DNA of 26,061 bases, from positions 1-26,061 of the IMG/VR virus record IMGVR_UViG_3300007735_000543; one strand, given 5' to 3'. How positions within the stretch are numbered: the first letter of the stretch is position 1; each line of letters starts with the position of its first letter. The translations under genes and the position numbers were made by a program. The stretch is from a virus. The notes beneath the pieces were generated by a model, which was given only the letters and a program-made list of their open reading frames with translations, did not search any database and was not told the DNA's origin. This document shows positions 1-7,275 of the stretch, one piece after another.

Positions 1-49
1 TTCCAAATTTAATCGGGATAGTCGTGTTGGCAATTACTATTGTTTTCAT
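1..49 (-). CDS. N-terminus of the next tail gene (cut by window edge)
   Basis: A minus-strand ATG at 49-47 opens a frame of 16 codons that runs off the left edge; the peptide reads MKTIVIANTTIPIKFG. It follows the tail tube gene by 15 bases in the same direction, so it is the next gene of the late operon. In siphoviruses the gene after the tail tube is usually the tail assembly chaperone. The 'PIKFG' start resembles chaperone-type proteins I associate with phages of this host group, but 16 residues are too few for a firm call. Confidence 0.5.
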   Translation of the reverse strand, partial: MKTIVIANTTIPIKFG

Positions 50-64
50 GTTAGGTAATTTTTA

Positions 65-493
65 TTATGCTTTAACTGTCTTTGTAATTGCACCAGTCAC
101 CTCAAAAGATGCTGAATAGCTTGTATTCTCTTCCACACCTGCGTTCAAGTCTAATGATGTACAAATAGCACTCATTGTAAAGACATTGTCACCTTGCACG
201 TCTGTAGTAAATTTGATGGTCAATGCAGTACCGGAAATTAAATCGGTAAAGAGATCATCAAATAGGTAATTGGTAGAAGAATCGCCAGGGCCTGCATACA
301 ATGCCTCAGTGGACAATGTGCCAGAAAGCTGACCTTTCTTTACTTCCCTCCATCCTCCAGCTGCTGAATCCTTTGTAAGAATTTCACGCATGGCTGCGGA
401 GATGTTCATTTGGCAAGATGTTGCGTAACCGATAGCAGTGCTATCCTTGTATAAGCGCATCAGCGTGCCATTAATTATGCCAGTAGTTGCCAT
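65..493 (-). CDS. Major tail (tube) protein
   Basis: This 142-residue protein most likely polymerises into the tail tube of a siphovirus. It starts MATTGIINGTLM and has the features of small phage tail tube proteins: a short N-terminal strand, a central stretch on incorporation and scale (LSGTLSTEALYAG, residues about 56-68), and a C-terminal strand pattern ending in a 'SYSASFEVTGAI' segment, as in proteins of the TP901-1 major-tail family. It lacks membrane segments and cysteine-rich motifs. Position supports the role: it comes after the gp10-like and tail-terminator genes and before the cut-off gene at the left edge. Assignment rests on fold-like sequence character and gene order; a direct homology search was not possible. 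Confidence 0.72.
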   Translation of the reverse strand: MATTGIINGTLMRLYKDSTAIGYATSCQMNISAAMREILTKDSAAGGWREVKKGQLSGTLSTEALYAGPGDSSTNYLFDDLFTDLISGTALTIKFTTDVQGDNVFTMSAICTSLDLNAGVEENTSYSASFEVTGAITKTVKA

Positions 494-495
494 GT

Positions 496-747
496 TTATT
501 TATTTTTTGGTTTATTAATTTTCTCTTCATCTGCCTCATCATTGAAATATGACATAGGCACTGGAATAGGAATGTACATTGGAGCTGGCTCAACTTCCTG
601 CTTTTGCGGCATTTCTTCAACGATAAAAGATTCATCAAGTAGTTCTGCAATTCCATCCTTTATCATTTGCTCACCATATTCAGATAAAAATACACCTACT
701 TTACCAGGTGCTTTTCCATTCCATTCTTTTAATAATCTTAGTTTCAT
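496..747 (-). CDS. Small hypothetical protein in the tail module
   Basis: An 83-residue protein that I do not recognise as an enzyme. The N-terminal 45 residues (MKLRLLKEWNGKAPGKVGVF...) look like a compact domain with a lysine/glycine-rich strand pair followed by a helix that ends 'IAELLDES'. The rest is low-complexity, rich in Glu, Pro and Met (PAPMYIPIPVPM, residues about 55-66), and probably disordered, with a lysine tail. Similar short 'K-L-x-W-x-G' proteins sit beside tail or head genes in many phages. The gene overlaps the tail-terminator-like gene upstream by 4 bases and lies 2 bases from the tail tube start, so it is translationally coupled to both. Confidence 0.55.
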   Translation of the reverse strand: MKLRLLKEWNGKAPGKVGVFLSEYGEQMIKDGIAELLDESFIVEEMPQKQEVEPAPMYIPIPVPMSYFNDEADEEKINKPKNK

Positions 748-1133
748 CGTTTCATTTTTGCCATAAAATCAATGCTCATCCAATATACAGATAATTCAGC
801 GTTAAAGACCTGTGAATCACTGGACATATATTTAATAGTTTGGACATCTATACCTTCTACAATGCCTGTAAATCTGTCTAATCTATTCCTAATAAGATTA
901 GCTAAGTCTTGTGTATCATCATAACTCTGTGTATATACATCTATTTGTAGTGTAATTTCTTCCAGGTTACTTTGTCCATCTTTAAAATCAACTGGTAAGC
1001 TATTTACAATAGTATATACAACAAATGGATATTGCACATTCTGTGGAGTAATGTCCGGATATATCTTTGTCCCAACATAAGCCGTTATTGATCCATCTGT
1101 GGATAACCTACTATATATTAATTTACCTATCAT
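744..1133 (-). CDS. Tail terminator/completion protein, DUF3168-like
   Basis: A 129-residue protein with the layout of the DUF3168/gp17-like tail completion family: an N-terminal helix that packs on a 'YPFVVYTIV' strand (residues about 36-44), a middle strand typical of 'EITLQIDVYTQSYDDTQDLANLIRNRL' type sequences (about 59-85), and a C-terminal strand before the end. Family members cap the head-proximal end of the tail tube and set the junction with the head. It overlaps the gp10-like gene upstream by 4 bases (ATGA) and the small unknown gene downstream by 4 bases. The order gp10-like, DUF3168, tail tube is the common siphovirus order and agrees with the call. Confidence 0.75.
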   Translation of the reverse strand: MIGKLIYSRLSTDGSITAYVGTKIYPDITPQNVQYPFVVYTIVNSLPVDFKDGQSNLEEITLQIDVYTQSYDDTQDLANLIRNRLDRFTGIVEGIDVQTIKYMSSDSQVFNAELSVYWMSIDFMAKMKR

Positions 1134-1747
1134 AATACTTGCCAGAATTTTTTAGGTCTCTCCTGCATAATAAATATACATTCATCACGCATTTGCTTAA
1201 TAACTTTCTCCCTACTTAAATTCCTTGCCTTCACCACTATCTTGTTGTACCATGCTCGCGTACTTCCGTAAACCATGTGAGCATAGAATCCATTTGTTCC
1301 TTCACTACTATTAATGCCTCTGTTCATTGTATTTCTTTTATACAACGGCCCAATAGCACCTACTGCTCTTTTGTATGATACAAGATTTTTAGATAAGTCA
1401 ATAATTGACTTTCTTAAATTACCTGGTTGAACTATCATTGATGCACGATCGTTTTTCTCCCAGCCTTGCATCTTTTTATTTTTAAAAGGATTGGTGGAAA
1501 TACGATGTGCTTTACTACTAACTGGTACTAAAGATTTATAAACCTCTAATGCAATGGGAGTAGCAGAATCAATTACTCTACTTTGCTCTTTCAATGTACA
1601 TTGTTCCATCAACTCAGCAAATTCAATAACAGCATCGGCTAAACCTACTATTCGTAAGCTCATACCTTGAAAACTCCTCCTACCTGCGTAATTAGATTTT
1701 TGAAGGTCTTTAAGATGATTTATTTGCTTTGCCGAAAGATAACCCAT
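1130..1747 (-). CDS. HK97 gp10-like head-tail/tail completion protein
   Basis: This 205-residue basic protein is likely a head-tail junction or tail completion protein of the HK97 gp10 type. The N-terminal half has the typical helix around 'IVGLADAVIEFAELMEQ' (residues about 32-48), followed by 'IALEVYKSLVPVSS', the usual start of the core, then 'GNLRKSIIDLSKN' and a 'YAHMVYGSTRAW' segment (about 152-163), which corresponds to the conserved 'Y..-v-eyGT' region near the C-terminus of the family. It is longer than the usual 110-150 residues because of a basic insertion around residues 85-105. A 45-base gap with a hairpin separates it from the upstream gene; it overlaps the next gene by 4 bases. 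Confidence 0.65.
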   Translation of the reverse strand: MGYLSAKQINHLKDLQKSNYAGRRSFQGMSLRIVGLADAVIEFAELMEQCTLKEQSRVIDSATPIALEVYKSLVPVSSKAHRISTNPFKNKKMQGWEKNDRASMIVQPGNLRKSIIDLSKNLVSYKRAVGAIGPLYKRNTMNRGINSSEGTNGFYAHMVYGSTRAWYNKIVVKARNLSREKVIKQMRDECIFIMQERPKKFWQVL

Positions 1748-1762
1748 TGTAATGTTTTAAAC

Positions 1763-1786
1763 TCCTGCCTATATTTCAAGGCAGGA
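1763..1786 (-). terminator. Intercistronic hairpin in the late operon
   Basis: Seven perfect base pairs (TCCTGCC at 1763-1769 with GGCAGGA at 1780-1786) enclose a 10-base loop in the 45-base gap between the fibre-like gene and the gp10-like gene. Read on the minus strand it is followed by GTTTAAAAC, a weak U tract, so it could be a partial terminator or an RNA processing/stability element. The plus-strand side has ATATTTTT. Because the downstream tail genes need transcription through it, full termination is unlikely. Confidence 0.4.
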
Positions 1787-1792
1787 ATATTT

Positions 1793-2191
1793 TTAAGCCA
1801 CAGTTAGAGTTAATGCACTGGCATTAAATTTCACCTCATCACCAACTGCAATAGTTTTAGAAGTTGACAATGCACCATAGAATAATTTATCACCACCTGT
1901 TGATGATGTAAATACAGCAAAGTGCGTTGCAGAAGCCGTAGCTGTTGCAGATGAAGTAATGGTAATAGCTGAAGCATTGGTAATTGTACCAGCTCCACCT
2001 GTTCCCCTTGTCCATGAACCTGCGCCACTTGCTACACTTACTCTTGAATAAAGAGCAGTACCGCCTGATGAACCATCCGTAGGATCGCCATTAAATAACT
2101 GTACAAATGTTGCAGATGGAGCACCAGCAAATGTTGTTCCTGCTATCCATCCAGTTATTTGGTCTTCTAAATAATCACTAAAAGCTGCCAT
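1793..2191 (-). CDS. Small phage tail fibre-like structural protein
   Basis: A 132-residue protein that matches the pattern of a widespread family of short phage structural proteins often labelled tail fibre or minor structural protein. The marks are the start 'MAAFSDYLEDQITGWI', a strand 'TFVQLFNGDPTDGSSGGT' (residues about 28-45), an arginine-containing 'YSRVSV', then a Thr/Ser/Ala-rich beta region, 'HFAVFTSSTGGDKLFYGAL' (about 89-107) and a final 'DEVKFNASALTLTV' strand. The family fold is all-beta. It lies between a glycosyltransferase-like gene and the gp10-like gene, so it is made with the virion proteins. Exact location in the particle cannot be told from sequence. Confidence 0.68.
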   Translation of the reverse strand: MAAFSDYLEDQITGWIAGTTFAGAPSATFVQLFNGDPTDGSSGGTALYSRVSVASGAGSWTRGTGGAGTITNASAITITSSATATASATHFAVFTSSTGGDKLFYGALSTSKTIAVGDEVKFNASALTLTVA

Positions 2192-2197
2192 AATTTA

Positions 2198-3169
2198 TCA
2201 GTTTAAATTGTTTAAAATTTGTTGCCTCAATTGGTTTACCTTGTCAATGCGCAAAACATCGTTAAGGTATTGCCTTCCTTCTCTGACAATGTTTTCCCTG
2301 TCAAATGTCCTATCTTTCATGATGCGTAACACATCATTAAATTTATCGTATTTCAATACACCAGGTATATTATACTCTGGTATGCCAATAGGAGCAATAA
2401 CTACTCCTCCTGCGGCTAACATCTCAATAGCAAATATATTGCTTTTAGCTAAGTTAAAGTCATTCTTAAGTAACGGAAATACACCGTAGTGACATTGACT
2501 GTTATTTAATAATTCAAAGTAGCTAAATAAATTATTTGTCCATTCTTTCACATAAACCTTTGGGAATAAATGTCCCATTAAAAAGTCCTGTATTCCTAAC
2601 ATCGCCACCTCAAAGGTATTTGACTCTGCCATAATATTTATCTCATCCTTTATCGTTGCAATGTCATCAAGGTGATGCATACTTCCCCTCCATATAACTC
2701 TGACCTTGTCCTCTATCTTTGGCACTGGCATAAAAGGCTGTAATATTGGATTCCAAGCGTTAGGAATAACAAGGCTTGGGCATTCGTGAAAGCCTTTGTA
2801 ATATTCCTGTAAGGCAGGAGTAGAATAGCTAACAAAGTTAGCCATCGACAAACATTCCTCAACTGTCTTCTTTGATGCCTCTGTGGACAATGCCTTGTGC
2901 GATGGATTAACTCGCTCTGTTCTGTGCAAGTTATCGTCATGATCAATGATTATCTTCTTGCCCATGCGTTTACAGTCACGTAGCATATCAAGGTACAACT
3001 GTCCGTTAGGTGATTTAGCTATGATAACATCGCAGCTAAAAATATCATACCATTTTGTATTCTGTATGTCAAGGTACTTTACCTCATGTTCAAGATAACT
3101 ATATGTGCCAACTGTCCGATAGAAGTCGGTAGCAGGAGCCTCAATGTTTGTAAAAATGCCAAGTTTCAT
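2198..3169 (-). CDS. Glycosyltransferase-like protein (GT-B type), paralogue 2
   Basis: A 323-residue protein that appears to be a GT-B-type glycosyltransferase. It is clearly paralogous to the protein at 12666-13655: both share 'F(T)...ATD(F/Y)YR', 'RMGKK(I/V)IID(H/F)DD' (the N-terminal domain), a 'P(S/M)..VIPN(A/G)WNP' linker and 'KSNIFAIE' followed by '(I/F)PE(Y/F)NIPGV' in the C-terminal domain, the usual nucleotide-sugar region of GT4-like enzymes. I start at the ATG at 3169 because it gives MKLGIFTN, which aligns with the start of the paralogue, and lies 4 bases after the preceding stop; the longer frame from 3226 would overlap that gene by 53 bases. The acceptor is unknown; a virion protein or host surface glycan is possible. 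Confidence 0.65.
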   Translation of the reverse strand: MKLGIFTNIEAPATDFYRTVGTYSYLEHEVKYLDIQNTKWYDIFSCDVIIAKSPNGQLYLDMLRDCKRMGKKIIIDHDDNLHRTERVNPSHKALSTEASKKTVEECLSMANFVSYSTPALQEYYKGFHECPSLVIPNAWNPILQPFMPVPKIEDKVRVIWRGSMHHLDDIATIKDEINIMAESNTFEVAMLGIQDFLMGHLFPKVYVKEWTNNLFSYFELLNNSQCHYGVFPLLKNDFNLAKSNIFAIEMLAAGGVVIAPIGIPEYNIPGVLKYDKFNDVLRIMKDRTFDRENIVREGRQYLNDVLRIDKVNQLRQQILNNLN

Positions 3170-3173
3170 TGTG

Positions 3174-3398
3174 TTAGGTATTAAAAGGATTTGTTGGAAT
3201 AGGTGGTATATATTCTTTTTGCTCACATTCTAACAACCAATTAAAATCAGTTGTGGCAATAATTGCCTTGTCATCATCAGTCAAAAAAGTAAACCAAATG
3301 CCATTTATATCTTGCACACAATTTATAAATTGGTGTGGTGTATAAAATTTATTATATATAAAATTCTTTTGATTTTCAGTTAATTTGTATCCTATCAT
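3174..3398 (-). CDS. Small hypothetical protein
   Basis: A 74-residue acidic protein starting MIGYKLTENQ. Its core, 'FINCVQDINGIWFTFLTDDDK' broken over residues about 22-43, reads as alternating strands and turns, and the C-terminus 'EYIPPIPTNPF' is proline-rich. I do not recognise the family. The start overlaps the stop of the large head-closure fusion gene by 4 bases (ATGA), and the stop lies 4 bases before the glycosyltransferase-like start, so it is coupled to both. A small accessory or partner of the neighbouring long protein is possible, without direct support. Confidence 0.5.
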   Translation of the reverse strand: MIGYKLTENQKNFIYNKFYTPHQFINCVQDINGIWFTFLTDDDKAIIATTDFNWLLECEQKEYIPPIPTNPFNT

Positions 3399-5431
3399 AC
3401 TTGTCGATTAAGTGTTGTTTGAAATGCTTGTACTGCCGTATAAAAATTACTTGCATCTGTAGTTGTTAATCCATCCCCTATTGATGCAAATGCACATTGT
3501 TTTGTATTAAAAAATTCAGCATTATTATTTATACTGGCTGCAAGAATGTATACTTTAACATTGTTTCTTGACTCTGACAAGCTACCATTTGTAGCTGTAT
3601 TATTATTTCTTTTGCCAAATATTGATGTAGAACTTGTTCTTGAGGCTAAAAATAAGCCTTGTGAATTAGTTTCATTGACTCTTACTTGTGCGTCACTTGT
3701 CCCATTTGGATTATAATAAGTAAGTCCTCCACCATAGTGAATAGCTATTTGATTTGGATTTGTATAACCGCTACCATAACAACCTATATCGACTTTTGAT
3801 TCTGTTACTGCCGTACGAGAATAATAAGATAAATGACTTGAACCAGCACTATTGTGTAAAGATGGATTAAATCCAGTGTCCATGTACCCAGTTGTTCCGT
3901 TTGAAGTTATTCCATTTACACTATAAGTTATTGCGCCTCCAAATGTAGCAGTATAACTTGCTGATTTAAGATTTTGCGCACACGCAGCCGCGCTTGCTCC
4001 AACCATTGGATAAATAGCTTGCATTTTAGTCCATATTCCATTGGTTTTTAAATCGTTAATAAGTGTAGTAATTGCATTTTTTTCCGTTGTTGATAAACTT
4101 CCTCCAGCAGTTGTAACTCTTGCAAAGAAAGCCGCTGCATCACCATCTAATACATTTATATCAGATACCTGTGTTGCCGCTGCGTTTACACTTGCCGCTA
4201 CATTATCAACGGTGGTAAGCGTTGCACCTGTGATATTTGCACTTCCCGTAACACTTGCCGCCATCGTTGCCGTTCTAAACAAGTCAGCATTTGTACTTGT
4301 TGCCGTTGCTACCGCAGCTGCGACAAAGGTTACACCGATGCCAGCCTCTGCGCTACTGTTAGCAGTTGCCGTAGCACTTGCACTTATTATCCTTGTAATA
4401 AATGCATCTGCACTCGTTTGAGCCGTTGCCTCTGCCGCAGCGTTAACCGTGTAACTTAGTTGAGCATTAGCCGAAGTATTTGCCGTTGCCGTTGCATTAG
4501 CATTGACTGGTATAGTGATTTGTGCATCAGAAGATGTCTGAGCCGTAGCCGTAGCCGAAGCCTCAAGTACGCGCGTAAGTGTTGCAATGGCAGATGTATC
4601 AGCAGCCGTAGAAGGGCTACTTGCTAATGTAGCAATTCTTAGTATATCTGCCGTAGCTATGCCTGTTGCTGTAACACTTGCCTCAAATGTTACAAGACCT
4701 TGTTGTATAACATCAATGGCACTTGTAGCCGTAGCATTAGCAGTAAAGCTTGATGCTAATACTTTAGTAAGTTGGACATCTGCTGTGCTTGTAGCCGCAG
4801 CCTGTACGCTTGATGCAATATTTTCTACAATAGTAGCCGTTGCGCTAAGATTAGCACTTGCTGCTATGCTACTATTTATAGGAATAACTTTCGTAACATT
4901 TGCTGTAGATGTGCCATTGGCTAGAACAGAGGAAGCCACTTCGACAACACCTTGTTGTGCTGTTACAATTTCACCGATGGCAGAGGCAATAGCATTAGCC
5001 TGTCCAATAACAGACATTATTATTTTAAGATTAGCCGAAGTTGTAGCAATGCCTGTAACAGAGGCAGCTACGTTTACACCGGTAAGGATGTAGGAATCGT
5101 AGAACACACCTTGGAAGGAAATAAACCTTCTATCGTGACTAACTTTAATATTTTTAACTTGATATAACTTATCTCCCCACACTACACGAGATTCCTCTGT
5201 AATGGTGGATATATAACGAATGGTAAAATCACATACATTCTTTGCTGTGTTTTTACCATCTATAATAGTCTCATTTGATCCTGGTAACTTGCTTTCTGCA
5301 AATGCCCAGATAGTAGCCGTATCTGCCCAACTCTCGGAAGCAAAACCAGTTAAACTCCGTGACCGGTTAACATTCTGCAAGATAATCCTATCTCGCATTT
5401 TTCCAGTAACTTCGTTTTTGTTATACTTCAT
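3395..5431 (-). CDS. Head-closure protein fused to tandem repeats and adhesin-like C-terminus
   Basis: A 678-residue, three-part protein. Residues 1-115 look like a complete head-tail joining (SPP1 gp16/HK97-like head closure) protein: 'MRDRIILQN' start of the barrel, 'ESWADTATIWAFAE', 'DFTIRYISTI', 'WGDKLYQVKNI', 'RRFISFQGVFYD'. Residues about 119-427 are Ala/Thr/Ser-rich repeats, six of them exactly 20 residues long (291-410). Residues 428-678 form a different domain ('FFARVTTAGGSLSTTEK', 'GIWTKMQAIYPMVG', 'NGTTGYMDTGFNPS') of a type I associate with the ends of large tail or fibre proteins in Bacteroidota phages. The usual head-closure length is about 110, so the rest is an extension expected to project from the neck. 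It follows the gp6-type connector with a 1-base overlap, the normal place for head closure. Confidence 0.75.
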   Translation of the reverse strand: MKYNKNEVTGKMRDRIILQNVNRSRSLTGFASESWADTATIWAFAESKLPGSNETIIDGKNTAKNVCDFTIRYISTITEESRVVWGDKLYQVKNIKVSHDRRFISFQGVFYDSYILTGVNVAASVTGIATTSANLKIIMSVIGQANAIASAIGEIVTAQQGVVEVASSVLANGTSTANVTKVIPINSSIAASANLSATATIVENIASSVQAAATSTADVQLTKVLASSFTANATATSAIDVIQQGLVTFEASVTATGIATADILRIATLASSPSTAADTSAIATLTRVLEASATATAQTSSDAQITIPVNANATATANTSANAQLSYTVNAAAEATAQTSADAFITRIISASATATANSSAEAGIGVTFVAAAVATATSTNADLFRTATMAASVTGSANITGATLTTVDNVAASVNAAATQVSDINVLDGDAAAFFARVTTAGGSLSTTEKNAITTLINDLKTNGIWTKMQAIYPMVGASAAACAQNLKSASYTATFGGAITYSVNGITSNGTTGYMDTGFNPSLHNSAGSSHLSYYSRTAVTESKVDIGCYGSGYTNPNQIAIHYGGGLTYYNPNGTSDAQVRVNETNSQGLFLASRTSSTSIFGKRNNNTATNGSLSESRNNVKVYILAASINNNAEFFNTKQCAFASIGDGLTTTDASNFYTAVQAFQTTLNRQV
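4151..5077 (-). repeat. Tandem repeats coding for about fifteen 20-residue Ala/Thr/Ser-rich units
   Basis: This part of the fusion gene codes for about fifteen units of 17-23 residues. From residue 291 to 410 the phase is an exact 20 residues (60 bases): units begin ASATATAQTS, ANATATANTS, AAAEATAQTS, ASATATANSS, AAAVATATST and AASVTGSANI. Each unit is A-x-A-x-A-T-A-x-T-S, then A-D/N-A and a hydrophobic strand with one basic or polar residue. The alternation suggests stacked beta strands, as in fibrous or solenoid proteins. On the plus strand the repeats appear as recurrent gccgttgc-type motifs. Copy number may vary between related phages. Confidence 0.75.
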
Positions 5432-5991
5432 TATAATACTTGAACGCGATATTGGTCTAATAAATACTCTGATGCTGTTGGTAATCTTTTGACATAATCT
5501 TGTCTGTTATCGTAGGCATCTGTAACCATTAATAAAATGGCTTGTCTTATTTGTGCAGGTACACCAGATGGCTCTGTGCCGTAGCCTGCTGTATAGGTAA
5601 TGGTAACATCATTTATATTACCGTACAATGTCGGCCATGTTGAGCCGTATGCTAACGCTAATCTTGCAGGCTTTATAAAATTATCTACCACATAATTAGC
5701 AGCTGCAAATGTTTGTGTAGTATTATCACCATCCTTATATTGGAATGATGAAACAGCAATAACAGGAGATACCGATAAATAAATCGTAGGATCAGAAAGT
5801 TTGTCTAACTTCTCTGTAATAGTCTGAGTAATCAATGCCTGGTTAAGATAACTTTCAGCTGCCTGCCTTGCACTTTGCAACAAAGTAGAAATCAGATTAT
5901 CCTCTGTTGAATCATCAACTTTTAGATAATCTTTTACTTCTTGTAATGTGAAGATTTCTTTTGCAGGTGCCGTTGTTACTTTCCAAGCCAT
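5431..5991 (-). CDS. Head-tail connector protein, HK97 gp6-like
   Basis: A 186-residue protein with the recognisable start of gp6-type DNA-packaging/connector proteins: 'FTLQEVKDYLKVDDSTEDNLI' split over residues 15-35, followed by 'LLQSARQAAESYLNQALI' (about 38-55), the two helices that open the fold. A beta-rich middle ('IYLSVSPVIAVSSFQY') and a C-terminal helix ('IRQAILLMVTDAYDNRQ', about 149-165) complete it. Proteins of this family form a ring below the portal. It lies between capsid and head closure, the standard position. The length is within the range of fused gp6-like connectors. Confidence 0.8.
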   Translation of the reverse strand: MAWKVTTAPAKEIFTLQEVKDYLKVDDSTEDNLISTLLQSARQAAESYLNQALITQTITEKLDKLSDPTIYLSVSPVIAVSSFQYKDGDNTTQTFAAANYVVDNFIKPARLALAYGSTWPTLYGNINDVTITYTAGYGTEPSGVPAQIRQAILLMVTDAYDNRQDYVKRLPTASEYLLDQYRVQVL

Positions 5992-6008
5992 GTCTATATT
6001 TTTAATAA

Positions 6009-6032
6009 GGGATGGATATTGCTACCCATCCC
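6009..6032 (-). terminator. Hairpin after the capsid gene
   Basis: GGGATGG at 6009-6015 pairs perfectly with CCATCCC at 6026-6032 around a 10-base loop in the 54-base gap between the capsid stop and the connector start. On the minus strand it is followed by TTATTAAAAATA, which is a poor U tract, so partial termination or mRNA end protection is more likely than a full stop. A structure here would let capsid mRNA exceed that of the downstream genes. Confidence 0.42.
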
Positions 6033-6045
6033 TATACTATCCCTA

Positions 6046-7275
6046 TTACGCTTTATTAGCCAAATGCTTTATTGCAGCAGTTTGAATTAATTTGCCATCA
6101 AATCTTGCATACATCAAGAAACCTAATTCCATCTCATCCATAAAACGCTCACGCAATGGCACAAGCACATTGTTAGCCACCTGGCGGATGATGTATTTAG
6201 ACCAATCTCCAAAGTAAATAATCTTTGCAGCTGATGCCTGTGCAGATGGAAGATCATTGTTTACATAAAAGTTGTAGCCTAATAATCTATCTGGTGTTCC
6301 TTCACGAAGTGATGGCTGGAACAAAGTAGTATTATTAGTGTCCAAGTTTAACTTTCTAACCGCGCTTAAAATCTGGTCATGCATCATAAATGCAGCAGAT
6401 GGTGAGTTACGGTAAGCAATGTCAACAGAGTGAACAAGTTCAACTAAGTTAGCAGCTGTAAATGCACCGCTTGATGCACTTATTACACCAGAAGGTGCAG
6501 CGTCTTTAAATCCTGTTGGCTTTCCAGAACCATCACCAGTTGTAAATGCAGTGTTTAAGCCACGACCTAAACGCTCACCTAACATAATTGGTAGCTCTGT
6601 ATTCAAAAGACCAAACTCGTCATTTGCCCATTCAACAGACACTTTTACAAGTGTGTTTAAAACGTGAGCAGAGAAAGTCTCTCTTGTGAAAGTCATGTCT
6701 TGTACAGTAACTGCTCCTCCTTCTGTATGCCATGTGCCAGCAGTAGATGTATCGTTAACCTTTGGCCAGTACAAAGTACCTGCCTGTGGAGTAGTGATTA
6801 TACGGCTAACATTAAGCATTGGGCCATAATAAGCCATTGTCTTCTCCAACTCATAAGAGAATTGGTAAGGAATAACATAACCACCTGCAAGACCAGTCTC
6901 CGCAGTCGTAATCGTAGCAGTGCCACGCATCTCTCTAAGCATTGATTGCTCATTGCTTGTCAAGTCACGCTTTGCAAGTGCTTTCATGAATGCAGTGTGA
7001 TACTCTGGTGACTTTACAATCTCCCTGGCATCTCTTGGCATTGCAGCAATAGTCTGCTCTACTGGATTAATACCTCTTTCCTCAGAGTTAATCTCACTCC
7101 ATCTTTCAAGACGAGAAATCTGCTCTGTATAATTTTTAAAGTTAGCATCTGCGGCATCCCATTGTGCCAATTCCTCGGCATTCATTAGACGACCTTCGCT
7201 AGCTGCTCTCTTCTGCAAGTCTTCCATTATAGCATAATCGGAAGCCCGCTTTTCTCTTAACAACTTAGAGTTCAT
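6046..7275 (-). CDS. Major capsid protein, HK97 gp5 family
   Basis: A 409-residue HK97-fold capsid protein. Residues 1-95 are helical and charged ('LLREKRASDYAIMEDLQKRA', 'ISRLERWSEINSEER'), which corresponds to the delta/scaffold domain cut off by the protease during maturation. After it come the typical 'YHTAFMKALAKRD', 'GGYVIPYQFSYELEKTMA' (N-arm and E-loop start), 'TTPQAGTLYWPKVNDT', 'NTLVKVSVEWANDEFGLL' and the 'LGRGLNTAFTTGDGSGKPTGF' region (broken here over residues about 236-256), all hallmarks of gp5-type capsids. The end 'FDGKLIQTAAIKHL' matches the family C-terminus. It overlaps the protease stop by one base, giving the canonical portal-protease-capsid order. Confidence 0.93.
   Translation of the reverse strand: MNSKLLREKRASDYAIMEDLQKRAASEGRLMNAEELAQWDAADANFKNYTEQISRLERWSEINSEERGINPVEQTIAAMPRDAREIVKSPEYHTAFMKALAKRDLTSNEQSMLREMRGTATITTAETGLAGGYVIPYQFSYELEKTMAYYGPMLNVSRIITTPQAGTLYWPKVNDTSTAGTWHTEGGAVTVQDMTFTRETFSAHVLNTLVKVSVEWANDEFGLLNTELPIMLGERLGRGLNTAFTTGDGSGKPTGFKDAAPSGVISASSGAFTAANLVELVHSVDIAYRNSPSAAFMMHDQILSAVRKLNLDTNNTTLFQPSLREGTPDRLLGYNFYVNNDLPSAQASAAKIIYFGDWSKYIIRQVANNVLVPLRERFMDEMELGFLMYARFDGKLIQTAAIKHLANKA

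Noticed and set aside
4041-5093. Long plus-strand open frames opposite the repeat region (4041-4421, 4587-5093)
   Set aside because: They are mirror frames of the Ala/Thr-rich repeats; alanine codons read backwards give long stop-free valine/alanine frames. The minus-strand protein has clear domains at both ends.
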